NCBI RefSeq assembly: GCF_000739655.1
Contig: NZ_BATR01000124.1
Coordinates: forward strand, 1 to 64,000
Length of the DNA: 64,000 nucleotides
Direction: 5' to 3'
DNA from: Verrucomicrobium sp. BvORR106
GTDB lineage: Bacteria > Verrucomicrobiota > Verrucomicrobiia > Verrucomicrobiales > Verrucomicrobiaceae
This document shows, piece by piece, positions 15,282-24,712 of this stretch (position 1 is its first letter; each line of letters opens with the position of its first letter). The position numbers and the translations under genes are program-made. Under the pieces are notes generated by a model that saw only the letters and a list, made by a program, of their open reading frames with translations, made no database searches and was not told where the DNA came from.

Positions 15282-16412
15282 ATGAAAATTATTCGTTGGA
15301 TCGGAGCCTTTGTCTTGATTGCCGCCGTGGCTTCAGGAGGGCTCGCCCTTGCTGCCTGGAAACGTTCGGAACTGGAGAAGTCGGCGGCTGAGGCGGCCAA
15401 TCAACCGGAGCCCATGGAAACGGTGATCGTCGCTGCCGCGAAGGAGCGGGAGCATCGGAGGGTAACAACTTCCATTGGCACCGTCCTGGCGATGCGCTCC
15501 ATCACGTTGCGCAACGAAATCGCTGGCACCGTGGAGCGCGCCGCCCTCAAGCCGGGGCAGATTGTTGAGGCTGGAACCGTGCTGGTGGCTCTGGACGTCT
15601 CTGTAGAGGAGGCGGAACTCAAGGCTCAAGAAGCCCAGGCCGCGCTCGCAGAAACCACGCTGAAGCGCATGGTGAAACTGGCGGAGAATCGCGCTACCCC
15701 AGAGATGGAACTGGATCGTGCCAAGGCGGAACGGGATGTGGCTCTGGCTCAGACCGCCCGCACCAAGGCGGTGATGGCGCGGAAGACCATCCTGGCTCCC
15801 TTCCGAGCCCGGGTGGGGCTCGCGGATGTGCACCCCGGCCAGTACTTGGAGGAAGGCACGGTGCTGACCACCCTGCAGGGCGTGGACGATGCGGTGCACG
15901 TGGACTTCACCGTCACTCAGACGGTGGCGGGCAACTTGAAAGAAGGAGAAACCGTTGAGGTGCTTGCTTCTCTCGATTCTACGCCGGTTCTGGCCAAGAT
16001 CGTGGCGCTTGATTCCAGAGTGGATCCCAAAACGCGCAACGCTGGTGTGCGGGCCCGGATTGAAGATGCCACCCAAGCACCTGCTCCTGGCGCCTCCGTG
16101 CGGGTGCGGGTGCCCGTGGGCCCTGCACGGAAGGTGGTGAGTGTGCCCGTGAGCGCGCTGCGTCGCGGACCGGAAGGGGATCATGTTTTCGTGATCGCCA
16201 CGGATGCCAACGGTGCCCGCCGGGCTCATCAAAGGATCGTGCAAAGTGGTGCCGTGCAGTCCGACGAGGTGCTCATTGAGAGCGGCCTGAAGTCAGGCGA
16301 AGAAGTCGCCGCCTCAGGTTCCTTCAAACTACGTGAGGCGGTGCTCGTGGCTGAAGCCAAGGCCCCGGCCCCGGCTCCCGTCACCACCATGGCTACCGAC
16401 AAGGCTGACTGA
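15282..16412 (+). CDS. RND efflux periplasmic adaptor (membrane fusion protein)
   Basis: The 376-residue product starts MKIIRWIGAFVLIAAVASGG, an uncleaved anchor or signal peptide. The biotinyl-lipoyl halves are visible at LRNEIAGTVERAALKPGQIV and IVEAGTVLVALD; the alpha-hairpin runs through EEAELKAQEAQAALAETTLK; the second lipoyl half is LAPFRARVGLADVHPGQYLEEG; the beta-barrel and membrane-proximal domains follow (VSVPVSALRRGPEGDHVFV). The tail is Ala/Pro-rich. It links the inner-membrane pump to an outer-membrane channel, but no channel gene is nearby. It lies between tetR and the pump gene. Confidence 0.92.
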   Translation: MKIIRWIGAFVLIAAVASGGLALAAWKRSELEKSAAEAANQPEPMETVIVAAAKEREHRRVTTSIGTVLAMRSITLRNEIAGTVERAALKPGQIVEAGTVLVALDVSVEEAELKAQEAQAALAETTLKRMVKLAENRATPEMELDRAKAERDVALAQTARTKAVMARKTILAPFRARVGLADVHPGQYLEEGTVLTTLQGVDDAVHVDFTVTQTVAGNLKEGETVEVLASLDSTPVLAKIVALDSRVDPKTRNAGVRARIEDATQAPAPGASVRVRVPVGPARKVVSVPVSALRRGPEGDHVFVIATDANGARRAHQRIVQSGAVQSDEVLIESGLKSGEEVAASGSFKLREAVLVAEAKAPAPAPVTTMATDKAD

Positions 16413-16450
16413 ACGCCTTCCACTCCCAACCGCAGAAATGCCCCGTTTAC

Positions 16451-19400
16451 ATGCGCTCATCATTCACAGACATCTTTATCAAACACCCAGTGCTGGCCAT
16501 CGTGGTCAACCTGGCGATCGTGCTGGTCGGCTGGAAGTCGATCAGCTCCCTGCCGGTCCAGCAGTATCCCAAGATTGAAAGCTCCTCCATCATCATCACC
16601 ACGCTCTATTATGGAGCGAGTGCGGAGACGGCCAGAGGCTTCCTCACCACCCCCATCGAGCGGGTGGTCTCCCAGATTGGGGGCGTGGATTACGTGGACT
16701 CCACCAGTCGTGCCGGTATCAGTACGGTGACGGTGCACCTGAAGTTGAACCACAACATCACCGCAGCGCTTGCTGAAGTGACGGCGCGGCTTCAACAGGT
16801 GCGTACCGAGCTGCCACCCGAGGCTGAACCGCCCGTGGTGGAAGTGCAGCGTGCGGACCGGCCGTATGCGACGTTCTACTTGAGCTTCAGCTCCAGTGAA
16901 CGCTCGGTGCCAGCGGTGACGGACTGGCTGACGCGGACACTGCAGCCGCAGCTGGCCACCCTCCCAGGGGTGCAACGCGTGACGATCGAAGGTGGCCGCC
17001 AGATCGCCATGCGCATCTGGATTGACCCCGACCGTCTTGCGGCGCTGAACCTCTCACCAGGGGATGTGCACGCGGCTCTGCGTCGCAACAACTACCTGGC
17101 GGCGGTGGGACGCACCAAGGGCAACTTGGTGGAAATCAACCTGCTGGCCAATACGGACCTGCGTTCCAAAGACGAGTTCGCCAACCTCATCGTGGCGGAT
17201 CGTGAAGGGGCGATTGTTCGTCTCAGCGATGTCGCCAATGTGGAGCTCGGAGCGGAGGATCCAGACCTGATTGCGAAGCACGACAAGAAAGAGGGTGTGT
17301 ACCTCGGGGTGTGGCCGCTGATTGGCTCCAACGAAATCGATGTGGCAAAGAACCTGGAGGAGGAGATGGCCCGCATCCGGCCCACGCTACCCAAGGACAT
17401 TGAGATGAGTCTGGTGTGGGACGGGACGATGTTCATGCGTTCCGCGCTCAAGGAGATCAGCAAGACCCTGGTGGAGACCGTGCTCATCGTGGGTTTCGCT
17501 GTGTTCCTCTTCATGGGCTCGCTGCGTACGGCTCTGGTGCCGCTCATTGCCATGCCCATCTCGCTCATTGGCGCGGCAGCCATCATGCTGGCCTGCGGTT
17601 TCAGCCTTAACCTGCTGACCATTCTGGCCATCGTGCTGGCAGTGGGTCTGGTGGTGGATGACGCCATCGTGGTGGTGGAGAACGTCGAGCGTCACGTGCA
17701 TGCCGGGAAGTCTCGAACGCAGGCGGCGCTCATCGGCGCGCGAGAGCTGGTGGGCCCCATCATCGCCATGACCATCACCCTGGCCGTGGTGTATGCCCCG
17801 ATTGGTTTCCAGGGTGGTCTGACGGGTTCGCTTTTCCTTGAGTTTGCCATCACCCTCGCGGCTGCGGTCGTGGTCTCAGGGTTTGTGGCGATCACGTTGT
17901 CCCCCATGATGAGCTCCAAGTTCGTGCATCCGCAGGGCAAGGAAGGCTGGCTGACGCGTTTGGTTAATCGCACCTTCGAGCGAGTACGCAGTGCCTATGG
18001 CGTGTTGCTCGACGGGGCTCTGCAGATCCGCTGGGCCATTGTGCTGGTGGCGCTGATCGTGATGTTTGCCGCCTGGCCGTTCTACATGTTCTCGGAGAAA
18101 GAACTGGCCCCGGTGGAAGACCAGAGCCACATCAGCCTCTTCCTGGACACGCCTCCTGACTCCACGATCGAGTCTGCAAACCGTGAATCGCTTCGTTTGG
18201 TGGAGGCCATCGCAGCCTTCAACGAGTCGGAGTACATGTGGTCGCTCACGGCTGGCTGGGGCGGCTTTGGTGGCATGGTCGCCAAGGATTGGAAGAGTCG
18301 CGGCCGTTCCACGGCGGAGATGTACGGCGAGGTATATGGAGCCGTTTCCCAGGTGCCTGGGCTGAGGGTGTTCCCGCGCTTGGATCCGCCCTTGCCGACT
18401 CCTGGGCAGTATGATGTGGAGCTCGTGCTCCAGACGCATGCGCCCGTGGAGCAGATGCTGGAGACAGCCTCCGCGGTCATCGCGGCCGGGTACCAGAGCG
18501 GTAATTTCCTCTATGTGGACACGGACCTCAAGATCGACCGGCCCGAAGCCCGGGTCATGATTGACCGTGAGAAGCTGGCGGACCTCGGTCTGGATCTGGC
18601 CGGGGTTGGGCAGGAGCTCGGCACGTTGCTGGGCGGAGCCTATGTGAACCGGTTCAATTACTTCGACCGTAGCTACAAGGTCATCCCGCAGATCGGCGAT
18701 AGTGACCGCGCCACGGTGGGGCCGTTGCTGGACCTGAAGGTGAAGACGCCGGAAGGCGACCTCGTTCCCGTGTCCACCTTCACCAGCATCGAGGCTCATA
18801 CCGCGCCGCGTACGCTGAACCGCTTCCAGCAACGCAACGCGGTGAAGATCTTCGCCGGGGTGCAACCGGGGGTGACCAAGGAGAAAGCCTTGCGAGTACT
18901 GGAGGATGCCGCGAAAGCTGCCGCAGGACCTGGCGTGACCCTGGACTATGCCGGGGAATCTCGCCAGATCCGCAAGGAGGGTTCCGCTTTGACCGTCACC
19001 TTGGGTTTTGCGGTCGTGCTCATCTACCTCGTGCTGGCCGCGCAGTTCCGCAGTTTCCGCGATCCCTTGATCGTGCTGCTGGGGTCCGTGCCGCTGGCCA
19101 TCTCCGGGGCGTTGATCTTCACGTTCGTGGGCTTTACCACCATCAACATCTACTCACAGGTGGGGTTGATCACCCTGGTGGGATTGATTGCCAAGAACGG
19201 GATTCTGATTGTGCAGTTCGCCAATGAACTGCAACTGCAAGGACTGGCGAAGGCGGCCGCGTTGCGTGAGGCGTCAATGACCCGTCTGCGTCCCGTGTTG
19301 ATGACCTCCGCCGCCACCGTGTTCGGCCACTTCCCCCTGGTGCTGGTGACAGGCCCGGGTGCTGAAGCTCGCAACAGCATTGGCATTGTGCTGGTGACGG

Positions 19401-19552
19401 GGATGATCGTGGGCACCCTGTTCACGCTCTTCGTCGTGCCGGTGTTCTATTCGTTGATCGCCGAGCAGCACAAGCCAGAGACAGAGGGCGATGAGGAAGA
19501 AGTGGCAGGGGAGACGACTCCCGCGCTGCTTCCAGCGCCGAGCGTGGCGTGA
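16451..19552 (+). CDS. RND multidrug efflux permease (HAE1/AcrB type)
   Basis: A 1033-residue inner-membrane proton-drug antiporter. It opens with the SFTDIFIKHPVLAIVVNLAI helix and the RND pore region YPKIESSSIIITTLYYGAS, with the two large periplasmic loops and twelve helices expected at this length. The proton relay region is visible in LAVGLVVDDAIVVVENVERH (paired Asp in the fourth helix), and the second half has NGILIVQFANELQ. The C-terminus is acidic and probably disordered. It is the third gene of the TetR-controlled operon. No outer-membrane factor gene is present in the operon, so it must use one encoded elsewhere. A terminator lies 36 bp after the stop. Confidence 0.95.
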   Translation: MRSSFTDIFIKHPVLAIVVNLAIVLVGWKSISSLPVQQYPKIESSSIIITTLYYGASAETARGFLTTPIERVVSQIGGVDYVDSTSRAGISTVTVHLKLNHNITAALAEVTARLQQVRTELPPEAEPPVVEVQRADRPYATFYLSFSSSERSVPAVTDWLTRTLQPQLATLPGVQRVTIEGGRQIAMRIWIDPDRLAALNLSPGDVHAALRRNNYLAAVGRTKGNLVEINLLANTDLRSKDEFANLIVADREGAIVRLSDVANVELGAEDPDLIAKHDKKEGVYLGVWPLIGSNEIDVAKNLEEEMARIRPTLPKDIEMSLVWDGTMFMRSALKEISKTLVETVLIVGFAVFLFMGSLRTALVPLIAMPISLIGAAAIMLACGFSLNLLTILAIVLAVGLVVDDAIVVVENVERHVHAGKSRTQAALIGARELVGPIIAMTITLAVVYAPIGFQGGLTGSLFLEFAITLAAAVVVSGFVAITLSPMMSSKFVHPQGKEGWLTRLVNRTFERVRSAYGVLLDGALQIRWAIVLVALIVMFAAWPFYMFSEKELAPVEDQSHISLFLDTPPDSTIESANRESLRLVEAIAAFNESEYMWSLTAGWGGFGGMVAKDWKSRGRSTAEMYGEVYGAVSQVPGLRVFPRLDPPLPTPGQYDVELVLQTHAPVEQMLETASAVIAAGYQSGNFLYVDTDLKIDRPEARVMIDREKLADLGLDLAGVGQELGTLLGGAYVNRFNYFDRSYKVIPQIGDSDRATVGPLLDLKVKTPEGDLVPVSTFTSIEAHTAPRTLNRFQQRNAVKIFAGVQPGVTKEKALRVLEDAAKAAAGPGVTLDYAGESRQIRKEGSALTVTLGFAVVLIYLVLAAQFRSFRDPLIVLLGSVPLAISGALIFTFVGFTTINIYSQVGLITLVGLIAKNGILIVQFANELQLQGLAKAAALREASMTRLRPVLMTSAATVFGHFPLVLVTGPGAEARNSIGIVLVTGMIVGTLFTLFVVPVFYSLIAEQHKPETEGDEEEVAGETTPALLPAPSVA

Positions 19553-19587
19553 TGTAGTGGTGAGCACGTGGAGTGCGTGCACATGTG

Positions 19588-19625
19588 AAAGCCGGGCGTC
19601 GTGAGACGATGCCCGGCTTTTTGTT
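19588..19625 (+). terminator. Intrinsic terminator after RND pump gene
   Basis: AAAGCCGGGC (19588-19597) pairs with GCCCGGCTTT (19611-19620), with an inner GTC/GAC pair set, and is followed by TTG TTT. It lies about 36 bp beyond the pump stop codon. Confidence 0.8.
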
Positions 19626-19690
19626 TGGGCGAGTGTGATTGAGGCGTGTCCAATGAAACTTGGTGGCGTGAGCAAGAGCCGGTGAAGCCC

Positions 19691-19840
19691 GGGAGCGCAC
19701 GCATCTTGCGTGCTGTTTCCGGCATCTTGCCGCGAACGTCAGTCAGCGCATGACATCAGGTCCAACCGACGTGGAGGTGTTGATAGCGATAGGCCGATAG
19801 CGGATGCTGTCGGCCTTCCCACCTGATCATCCTCTGCGGG
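19691..19840 (+). repeat. Inverted dispersed repeat, left copy (REP-like palindromes)
   Basis: The unit holds two small palindromes with a shared core: GCACGCATCTTGCGTGC (19697-19713) and CCGGCATCTTGCCG (19719-19732). It then continues with GAACGTCAGTCAGCGC, a diverged part, and GCGGATGCTGTCGGCCTTCC followed by CACCTGATCATC. The same blocks occur in the same order, inverted, at 20200-20380. Confidence 0.7.
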
Positions 19841-20199
19841 GGTACCCAGGGTCTCCGTCCACTTCGTGGCCTATGCCCCTGGGCTGGGCTCTGTGGGCCT
19901 TTCAGGCCCAAATCCTCTGAGGTGCCTCACTGAGGGCTGAGCCAGAGTGCGTTCCTTGGCGCCTATCCCAAACGCGCGCGGTTGGTCGGTTCTCCTCACG
20001 TCGACAACTACAGGGGCGCTGGGTGGATGGTGACCAAACACCAGTGAGTGAGATTGGAGGCGTGAGCCATCGGGGGGGGCGGTTGCGGAGGGCATTTGAT
20101 GACTCCTTCCACGCGCCTCAGTCGAAGTTCTTCCTCGAAGAGGATGGGGCTACAAGCCCAACGTTGGCGAGCTTCCAGCGAGTCTACGTTGGGAGGCGT
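19841..20199. other. Non-coding stretch between inverted repeat copies
   Basis: About 360 bp with no credible gene. It contains short palindromes such as GGGCCTTTCAGGCCC near 19897 and a run of eight G at about 20072-20079. It may be the remnant interior of a repeat-bounded element; no transposase fragment was recognised. Confidence 0.35.
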
Positions 20200-20380
20200 T
20201 CAACGATGATACTCAGGTGGGAAGGCCGACATCATCCGCTTTTACTCTCTCCATCTGCAACGCCTCCATGTCGCTTGAATGCGATGTTGCGCGAATGTTT
20301 GGTAACGCCTCGCGAGGCCGCCCGCTGACTGAGGTTCCCGGCAAGATGCCGGGAACAGCACGCAAGATGCGTGCGCTCCC
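20200..20380 (-). repeat. Inverted dispersed repeat, right copy (REP-like palindromes)
   Basis: Reading the minus strand from 20380, this copy repeats the left one: GCACGCATCTTGCGTGC (20358-20374), then a longer palindrome GTTCCCGGCA-TCT-TGCCGGGAAC (20334-20356), then CTCAGTCAGCG, and finally GCGGATGATGTCGGCCTTCC with CACCTGAGTATC near 20210-20235. The hairpins start about 20 bp beyond the stop codon of the surface-protein gene and could also serve as its terminator. Confidence 0.7.
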
Positions 20381-20392
20381 CAAGCTTCCCAG

Positions 20393-23300
20393 TCACACCA
20401 GGTTCACTTTCTTCCGCCTCCGCCGCAACACCAGTGCCGACAGCCCTAGCGCCAGCAAGGCCGTGGAGGTGGGTTCAGGGGCGATGGTCACCACCAGACT
20501 GCCGCCGGTGGCGCCGTTCACCAGGGTTGAGATTTCATAGTACCAGTCTGAGTTGTACGCCGTCAGGTCAGGCAGGATCAGATTGGATCCGGTGCTGAAG
20601 CCGTTCAGCGTCAGCAACCCACTCCAATCAATCAGTGACCAGGTGGAGCCCACGGTGGGGGCGTAACCGCCGTCAAAGGTCAGTTCAATCTTGCTGTTGC
20701 TGCTGAGGGTCAGGGAGCCGGTGACCTGGATCTTGTCCGCCACTCCGGTCGAATCCACATTGAGGACGGCCACGGTGGAAGACGAGGTGGGGGCAAAGGT
20801 CAGCCCTTGGGCAAAGTTCAAAGTGCCGGCGGAGGTGCCGCCGTTGTCTCCTGGGCGAATCGTACCGAGGATGACCGTGGCCACGCCGCGGATGGTGCCA
20901 GTGCCTGCGAGGACGCTGCCTGCTCCGTTAACGGTGACGGCACCAGTGCCCGTGGTGCCAATGCCTGCCTTGCCAACCTGGAGGGTGCCGCCGCTCACGG
21001 TGGTCGTGCCAGTGTAGCTGTTTTGATAGGCGCTGCTGCTGCCGGTGGAACTGAGGGTGAGAATCCCAGTGCCCGTTTTAACGAGAGCGATGTTGCCTTC
21101 AATCATGCCCAGATAGTCTGTCATGGACGATTGATTGACCGTCAGGGTGCTTTGCGTGCTGGAGCTGTTGAAAATGCGCGCCTTGTCAGAAGCGGTCGCA
21201 ATGGAGGTCACACCGGTGCTCTGCAGCGTCCCAATCGTCTGGTCGAAGCCGTTCATATCCAGTCCGGCGTAGTCGGTGGTGTTGCTGTTGGCCTGGTGCA
21301 CGTCCAGAACCGTGGTGGTCGTGAGCGTATTGCTGGCCCCCAGCTTGAGGGTGCCGCGGATCAGCTCGGTCGTTCCATTGTAGGTGTTGGCTCCGGACAG
21401 CATGGTGTAAGAGGTTAGCCGGTGCGCAAAGTCGGCGTCCCCGCTGATTTGCAGCTTGTAGGTACTGGTGCCGTCATCGATGACGCCGGTGATGATGAGG
21501 ATGCCGTTGTCCTGCGTGCCCACGCGGGCGTGATCTGTGAGTAGGATGTTCCCGGTCCAGGTGCCCGTTGCACCAGCCTCGACCTGAAGCGATCCACGAT
21601 TGGACTGGGCGCCACCCGCCATTTGGGAGGTGCCACCGATGCTGAGGGATTCTCCCGTCACCGTCACACCATTTTGCAGGCGCAGGATGCCGGAGTTCAC
21701 CCCGGAGGCTGCGACGACCGTGCCCGCGCTGTTTGAACCCAGCGCCGTATTGGACCCCACCACGAGGAGGGCATTGGCCGAAACGGTGGTGATGCCCGTG
21801 TAGGTGTTATTTCCTGTCAGCGTCAAGGCGCCGGTACCGTTTTTGGTGAGAGATCCGGTGCCAGCGATCACTCCGGAATACGTGGTGTTAAATGTTTGCG
21901 TATCGAGGGTGCCGCCCGCAGCTCCCAAAGTCACACCTCGTGCGCTATTCAGCGTGAAGGCAGCTCCCCAGCGGAGAGTGCCGCCATTGAGCGTGATGTT
22001 GTCGGCCTGCGTGATTCCAGGCAAGACTCCCAAACTGCCATCCGCCGCAGCGGTGAGGATGCCGCCCTGAATGTAAGTTTTGCCCGTGTAGGTGTTGGCC
22101 GTGCTGTTGAGGATGAGCGTGCCGGTCCCTGTCTTGATGAGGCTGACGGACCCGGCATCGTTGTCGATGATCGAAGAGTTGATCGTGATGGAATTGCCGG
22201 TAGCGGCGTTGAAATTATTGATGATAAGCTCCCCGGCGGCGTTGGTTGCACCGCCCGCAGTGAGCCGGCCATCTCCAGCCGTGGTGCCGATGACCAGTGA
22301 GCTGGCCCCATTGGCAAGCAGGATGCCGCCTGAGGCCCCAAAGCGAAGGATGTCGGTGGTGCCTGGATCAATTGTGACCGTGCCGCCCGTGGCGCTTTGG
22401 GCGAGGGTGTTGATATCAAAGACGCCGCTGACTCCGCCGGTGAGGGTGATGTTGCCGCTGGTGCCGCCGTCCACGATCTTGACATTGCTGCCCGCCAGGC
22501 TGGTGATCACACCTCCCAGGCGGTTCACGGTGGCGTCAGGTGTGTAAGCCACGATGTTGCCCGAAGCATCGACCGAGGCGTAGTCGGTGCCATTCACGGT
22601 GGCCCAGCCGCCCAGAATGCCGTTGGTGTTGGTGCTCGTCGTGCGAATCCCGTTGGTGGCGTCCTGCGTGCCAGAGGGCAGCATGAAGTTCACGGTGGCG
22701 GTAGCACTCCGGGTGATGTTGCCCAAGCTCAGCAGAAAGGGATTGGCCGTGGCGTTGGCATTGAGCGCGATGGTGGAAGATCCGCCGGTGAGCGAGAGGC
22801 CATTGAAGGTCTGGGTGTTTACCGTGGAGGTCTTGCCCGTGAGCGTGAGCGTCGCGGCATTCAGCGTCAGTGCGCTGGTGCCCGCAATGATGTTGCTGGC
22901 CGGGGCCATGCTCGAGGAGAAGTTCAAAGTCAACCCACCGCCTTGAACCACGGTGGCACCGGTATAGGTGTTCGCTCCCGCGAGCGTCAGGGTCCCGTTG
23001 CCCACCTTGGTCAAACCGCCGGTGCCGGAGATGATGCCGCCATAGGTGGTGGAGGAGTTGTTTCCTCCGGTGGTGAGGGTGGCGCCGCCCAGGACGACAT
23101 TGCCGCCGGTAGCACCGCCACCGGAGAGGGACGCGATGGTCTGGTTGAACCCGGCGAGATTGAGCCCGGCGCTGGCTACATCGAGCAAGGTGACTGCTGA
23201 CTTGGCGGAAAAGGTATTCACAGCTCCGGCGGTTAGGATGCCTGCTTCAATGCGGGTAGCGCCGGAGTAGGTATTGGCCCCACTGAAGGTGATGCTGCCT

Positions 23301-24505
23301 GTCCCAGCCTTCGTGAAACCGTAGCCCAGGCCGCCATCGCTGATCGCATTGGTGAAGATGACCGATCCCGCTCCGGAGTTGGTGATGGTGCGGGTGCCCG
23401 TGAGCAGCACTGTGCCGGCAAACGTGAGGTTGTTGCTGCCTCCACCACCGGCAAAGATGGTGTTGGCATTGAAGACGATGGCATTGTGCAGGGTGATGCT
23501 GCCGCCGCTGGTGGGGCGCATCTGGCCTCCGTTGAAAGTGATAGTGCCGGTGCCGAACGGACCGCTCGTGATGACCCCGCCCGAGAAGACGGAACTGACA
23601 GTGGGCACCACGACCACGTTGCCGGAGATCACCGTGCCGCCGCTGTAGGTGCTGCCGTTGTTGCTGAAGGCGAGCGTTCCACTGCCATTGAGCGTGAGCG
23701 TGCCCACCTGGCCCGTCACGTTCGTGATGGCGCTGTTGACGAAGTTTGTCGCCCCGGTGTTGTTCATGATGGTGCCGCCATTGCTGCCAATGGCGATGCC
23801 CCGGTTCGCACTCAGCTGGATCTGCCCTGCCGAAGCGAAGGAGATCCCGCCGCCATTCAGGGTGATGTTGCCCACGCCAGCCGCAGCGGAGGCGGGTACC
23901 TTGCCCAACTGACCGCTCGTCGCAGTGCCTTCCGCTGTGAATTCGACCAAGCCTCCCGTGACGGTCAGGCTCGTGAAGGTGTTCAATCCGGGCAGAGTGA
24001 GTTTCCCAATGCCCGCCTTCGTAATGCTGGTGCCCGAAATGACTGAGGAAATAACCGCGTCGACATTGGTGGTGATCGTTGGATCGGTGCCGCTCAGGGC
24101 GATGCTCCCGCCTGTGAGGGTATAGGTGCCGGAGGTGGTTGCGTTGAAGACGATGCCGTTGGCGATCACCGTACCGACGGCTACGGAACCTGCTACGCCG
24201 CTGGTGCCGCCGCCGAAGATGGCAATGCTGGTATTCGTGTTCGGCCAGACCAGATTGCCGCTGCCATCGAACCACACCGCGTTGCCTGCGTTGGTGTTCC
24301 ATCCTGCACTCGTGCCGTCGGTGATGCCGTTGGCACTGTCGCCGTCGTCATCGTAGGTGTAGCTCGCCCCAGAGGAGGCGACTGTGGCGGTGAGGATGCT
24401 GAATCCGATCCAGGCGAGCAACTGGAGGTGCCGGGTCCGCTTGCAAAGCGGGCGGAGCGGCCGGGATGGCGAGGGGGCTGCAGTCGGGGGGCTGTAATGG
24501 GACAT
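20393..24505 (-). CDS. PATR-repeat autotransporter-like surface protein with PEP-CTERM anchor
   Basis: A 1370-residue exported protein. The N-terminus has basic residues and a hydrophobic helix (LQLLAWIGFSILTATVASSG), then DDDGDSANGITDG. The body is Gly/Thr/Asn-rich beta-helix sequence with passenger-associated repeats such as GTLTLAGANTYTGATVVQGG, GALTLTGNNTYTGITTV and GSITFSGANTYSGATRIEAG. The C-terminus EPTSTALLALGLSALVLRRR is a PEP-CTERM signal (Pro-Glu-Pro motif, helix, Arg cluster), recognised by an exosortase and probably cleaved there. There is no outer-membrane beta-barrel, so it is not a true autotransporter. A role in surface coat or adhesion is inferred. Confidence 0.88.
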   Translation of the reverse strand: MSHYSPPTAAPSPSRPLRPLCKRTRHLQLLAWIGFSILTATVASSGASYTYDDDGDSANGITDGTSAGWNTNAGNAVWFDGSGNLVWPNTNTSIAIFGGGTSGVAGSVAVGTVIANGIVFNATTSGTYTLTGGSIALSGTDPTITTNVDAVISSVISGTSITKAGIGKLTLPGLNTFTSLTVTGGLVEFTAEGTATSGQLGKVPASAAAGVGNITLNGGGISFASAGQIQLSANRGIAIGSNGGTIMNNTGATNFVNSAITNVTGQVGTLTLNGSGTLAFSNNGSTYSGGTVISGNVVVVPTVSSVFSGGVITSGPFGTGTITFNGGQMRPTSGGSITLHNAIVFNANTIFAGGGGSNNLTFAGTVLLTGTRTITNSGAGSVIFTNAISDGGLGYGFTKAGTGSITFSGANTYSGATRIEAGILTAGAVNTFSAKSAVTLLDVASAGLNLAGFNQTIASLSGGGATGGNVVLGGATLTTGGNNSSTTYGGIISGTGGLTKVGNGTLTLAGANTYTGATVVQGGGLTLNFSSSMAPASNIIAGTSALTLNAATLTLTGKTSTVNTQTFNGLSLTGGSSTIALNANATANPFLLSLGNITRSATATVNFMLPSGTQDATNGIRTTSTNTNGILGGWATVNGTDYASVDASGNIVAYTPDATVNRLGGVITSLAGSNVKIVDGGTSGNITLTGGVSGVFDINTLAQSATGGTVTIDPGTTDILRFGASGGILLANGASSLVIGTTAGDGRLTAGGATNAAGELIINNFNAATGNSITINSSIIDNDAGSVSLIKTGTGTLILNSTANTYTGKTYIQGGILTAAADGSLGVLPGITQADNITLNGGTLRWGAAFTLNSARGVTLGAAGGTLDTQTFNTTYSGVIAGTGSLTKNGTGALTLTGNNTYTGITTVSANALLVVGSNTALGSNSAGTVVAASGVNSGILRLQNGVTVTGESLSIGGTSQMAGGAQSNRGSLQVEAGATGTWTGNILLTDHARVGTQDNGILIITGVIDDGTSTYKLQISGDADFAHRLTSYTMLSGANTYNGTTELIRGTLKLGASNTLTTTTVLDVHQANSNTTDYAGLDMNGFDQTIGTLQSTGVTSIATASDKARIFNSSSTQSTLTVNQSSMTDYLGMIEGNIALVKTGTGILTLSSTGSSSAYQNSYTGTTTVSGGTLQVGKAGIGTTGTGAVTVNGAGSVLAGTGTIRGVATVILGTIRPGDNGGTSAGTLNFAQGLTFAPTSSSTVAVLNVDSTGVADKIQVTGSLTLSSNSKIELTFDGGYAPTVGSTWSLIDWSGLLTLNGFSTGSNLILPDLTAYNSDWYYEISTLVNGATGGSLVVTIAPEPTSTALLALGLSALVLRRRRKKVNLV

Positions 24506-24644
24506 GGGGGAGCAAAGGGGGCGTTAATTGTACTTGTCCCCAGCTCCGATTGTCAGCACATGAAATGCGTCAGAAGGTCTTCATTGTGAGTTAAGTAGAT
24601 AGGATTGGTGATAATCCGGTGAATGCACAATGCGAATACGAGAA

Positions 24645-24674
24645 GAGCCCCGCCTGTGAGTAAGGTGGGGCCTC
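24645..24674 (-). terminator. Candidate terminator after VOC gene
   Basis: GCCCCGCC (24647-24654) pairs with GGTGGGGC (24664-24671) across a 9-base loop with one G-T pair. It lies about 40 bp beyond the stop codon of the minus-strand VOC gene. The following T-run is poor (TCTTCTCGT). Confidence 0.45.
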
Positions 24675-24712
24675 ATGTCGGGGGCGTCAGTCCTTTACAG
24701 ATGCTCTGTCGA

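Noticed and set aside
19841..20199. Insertion sequence between the inverted repeats
   Set aside because: No transposase frame or fragment is present and the repeat modules are too diverged to be recent IS ends.
20691..24356. Several long plus-strand frames opposite the surface protein
   Set aside because: The Gly/Thr/Ser-rich repeats on the minus strand produce open Pro/Val/Ala-rich frames on the other strand; none has a credible start or domain.
20393..24505. Possible CRISPR array because of periodic repeats
   Set aside because: The repeats are degenerate, of varying length and in frame; they encode PATR protein repeats.
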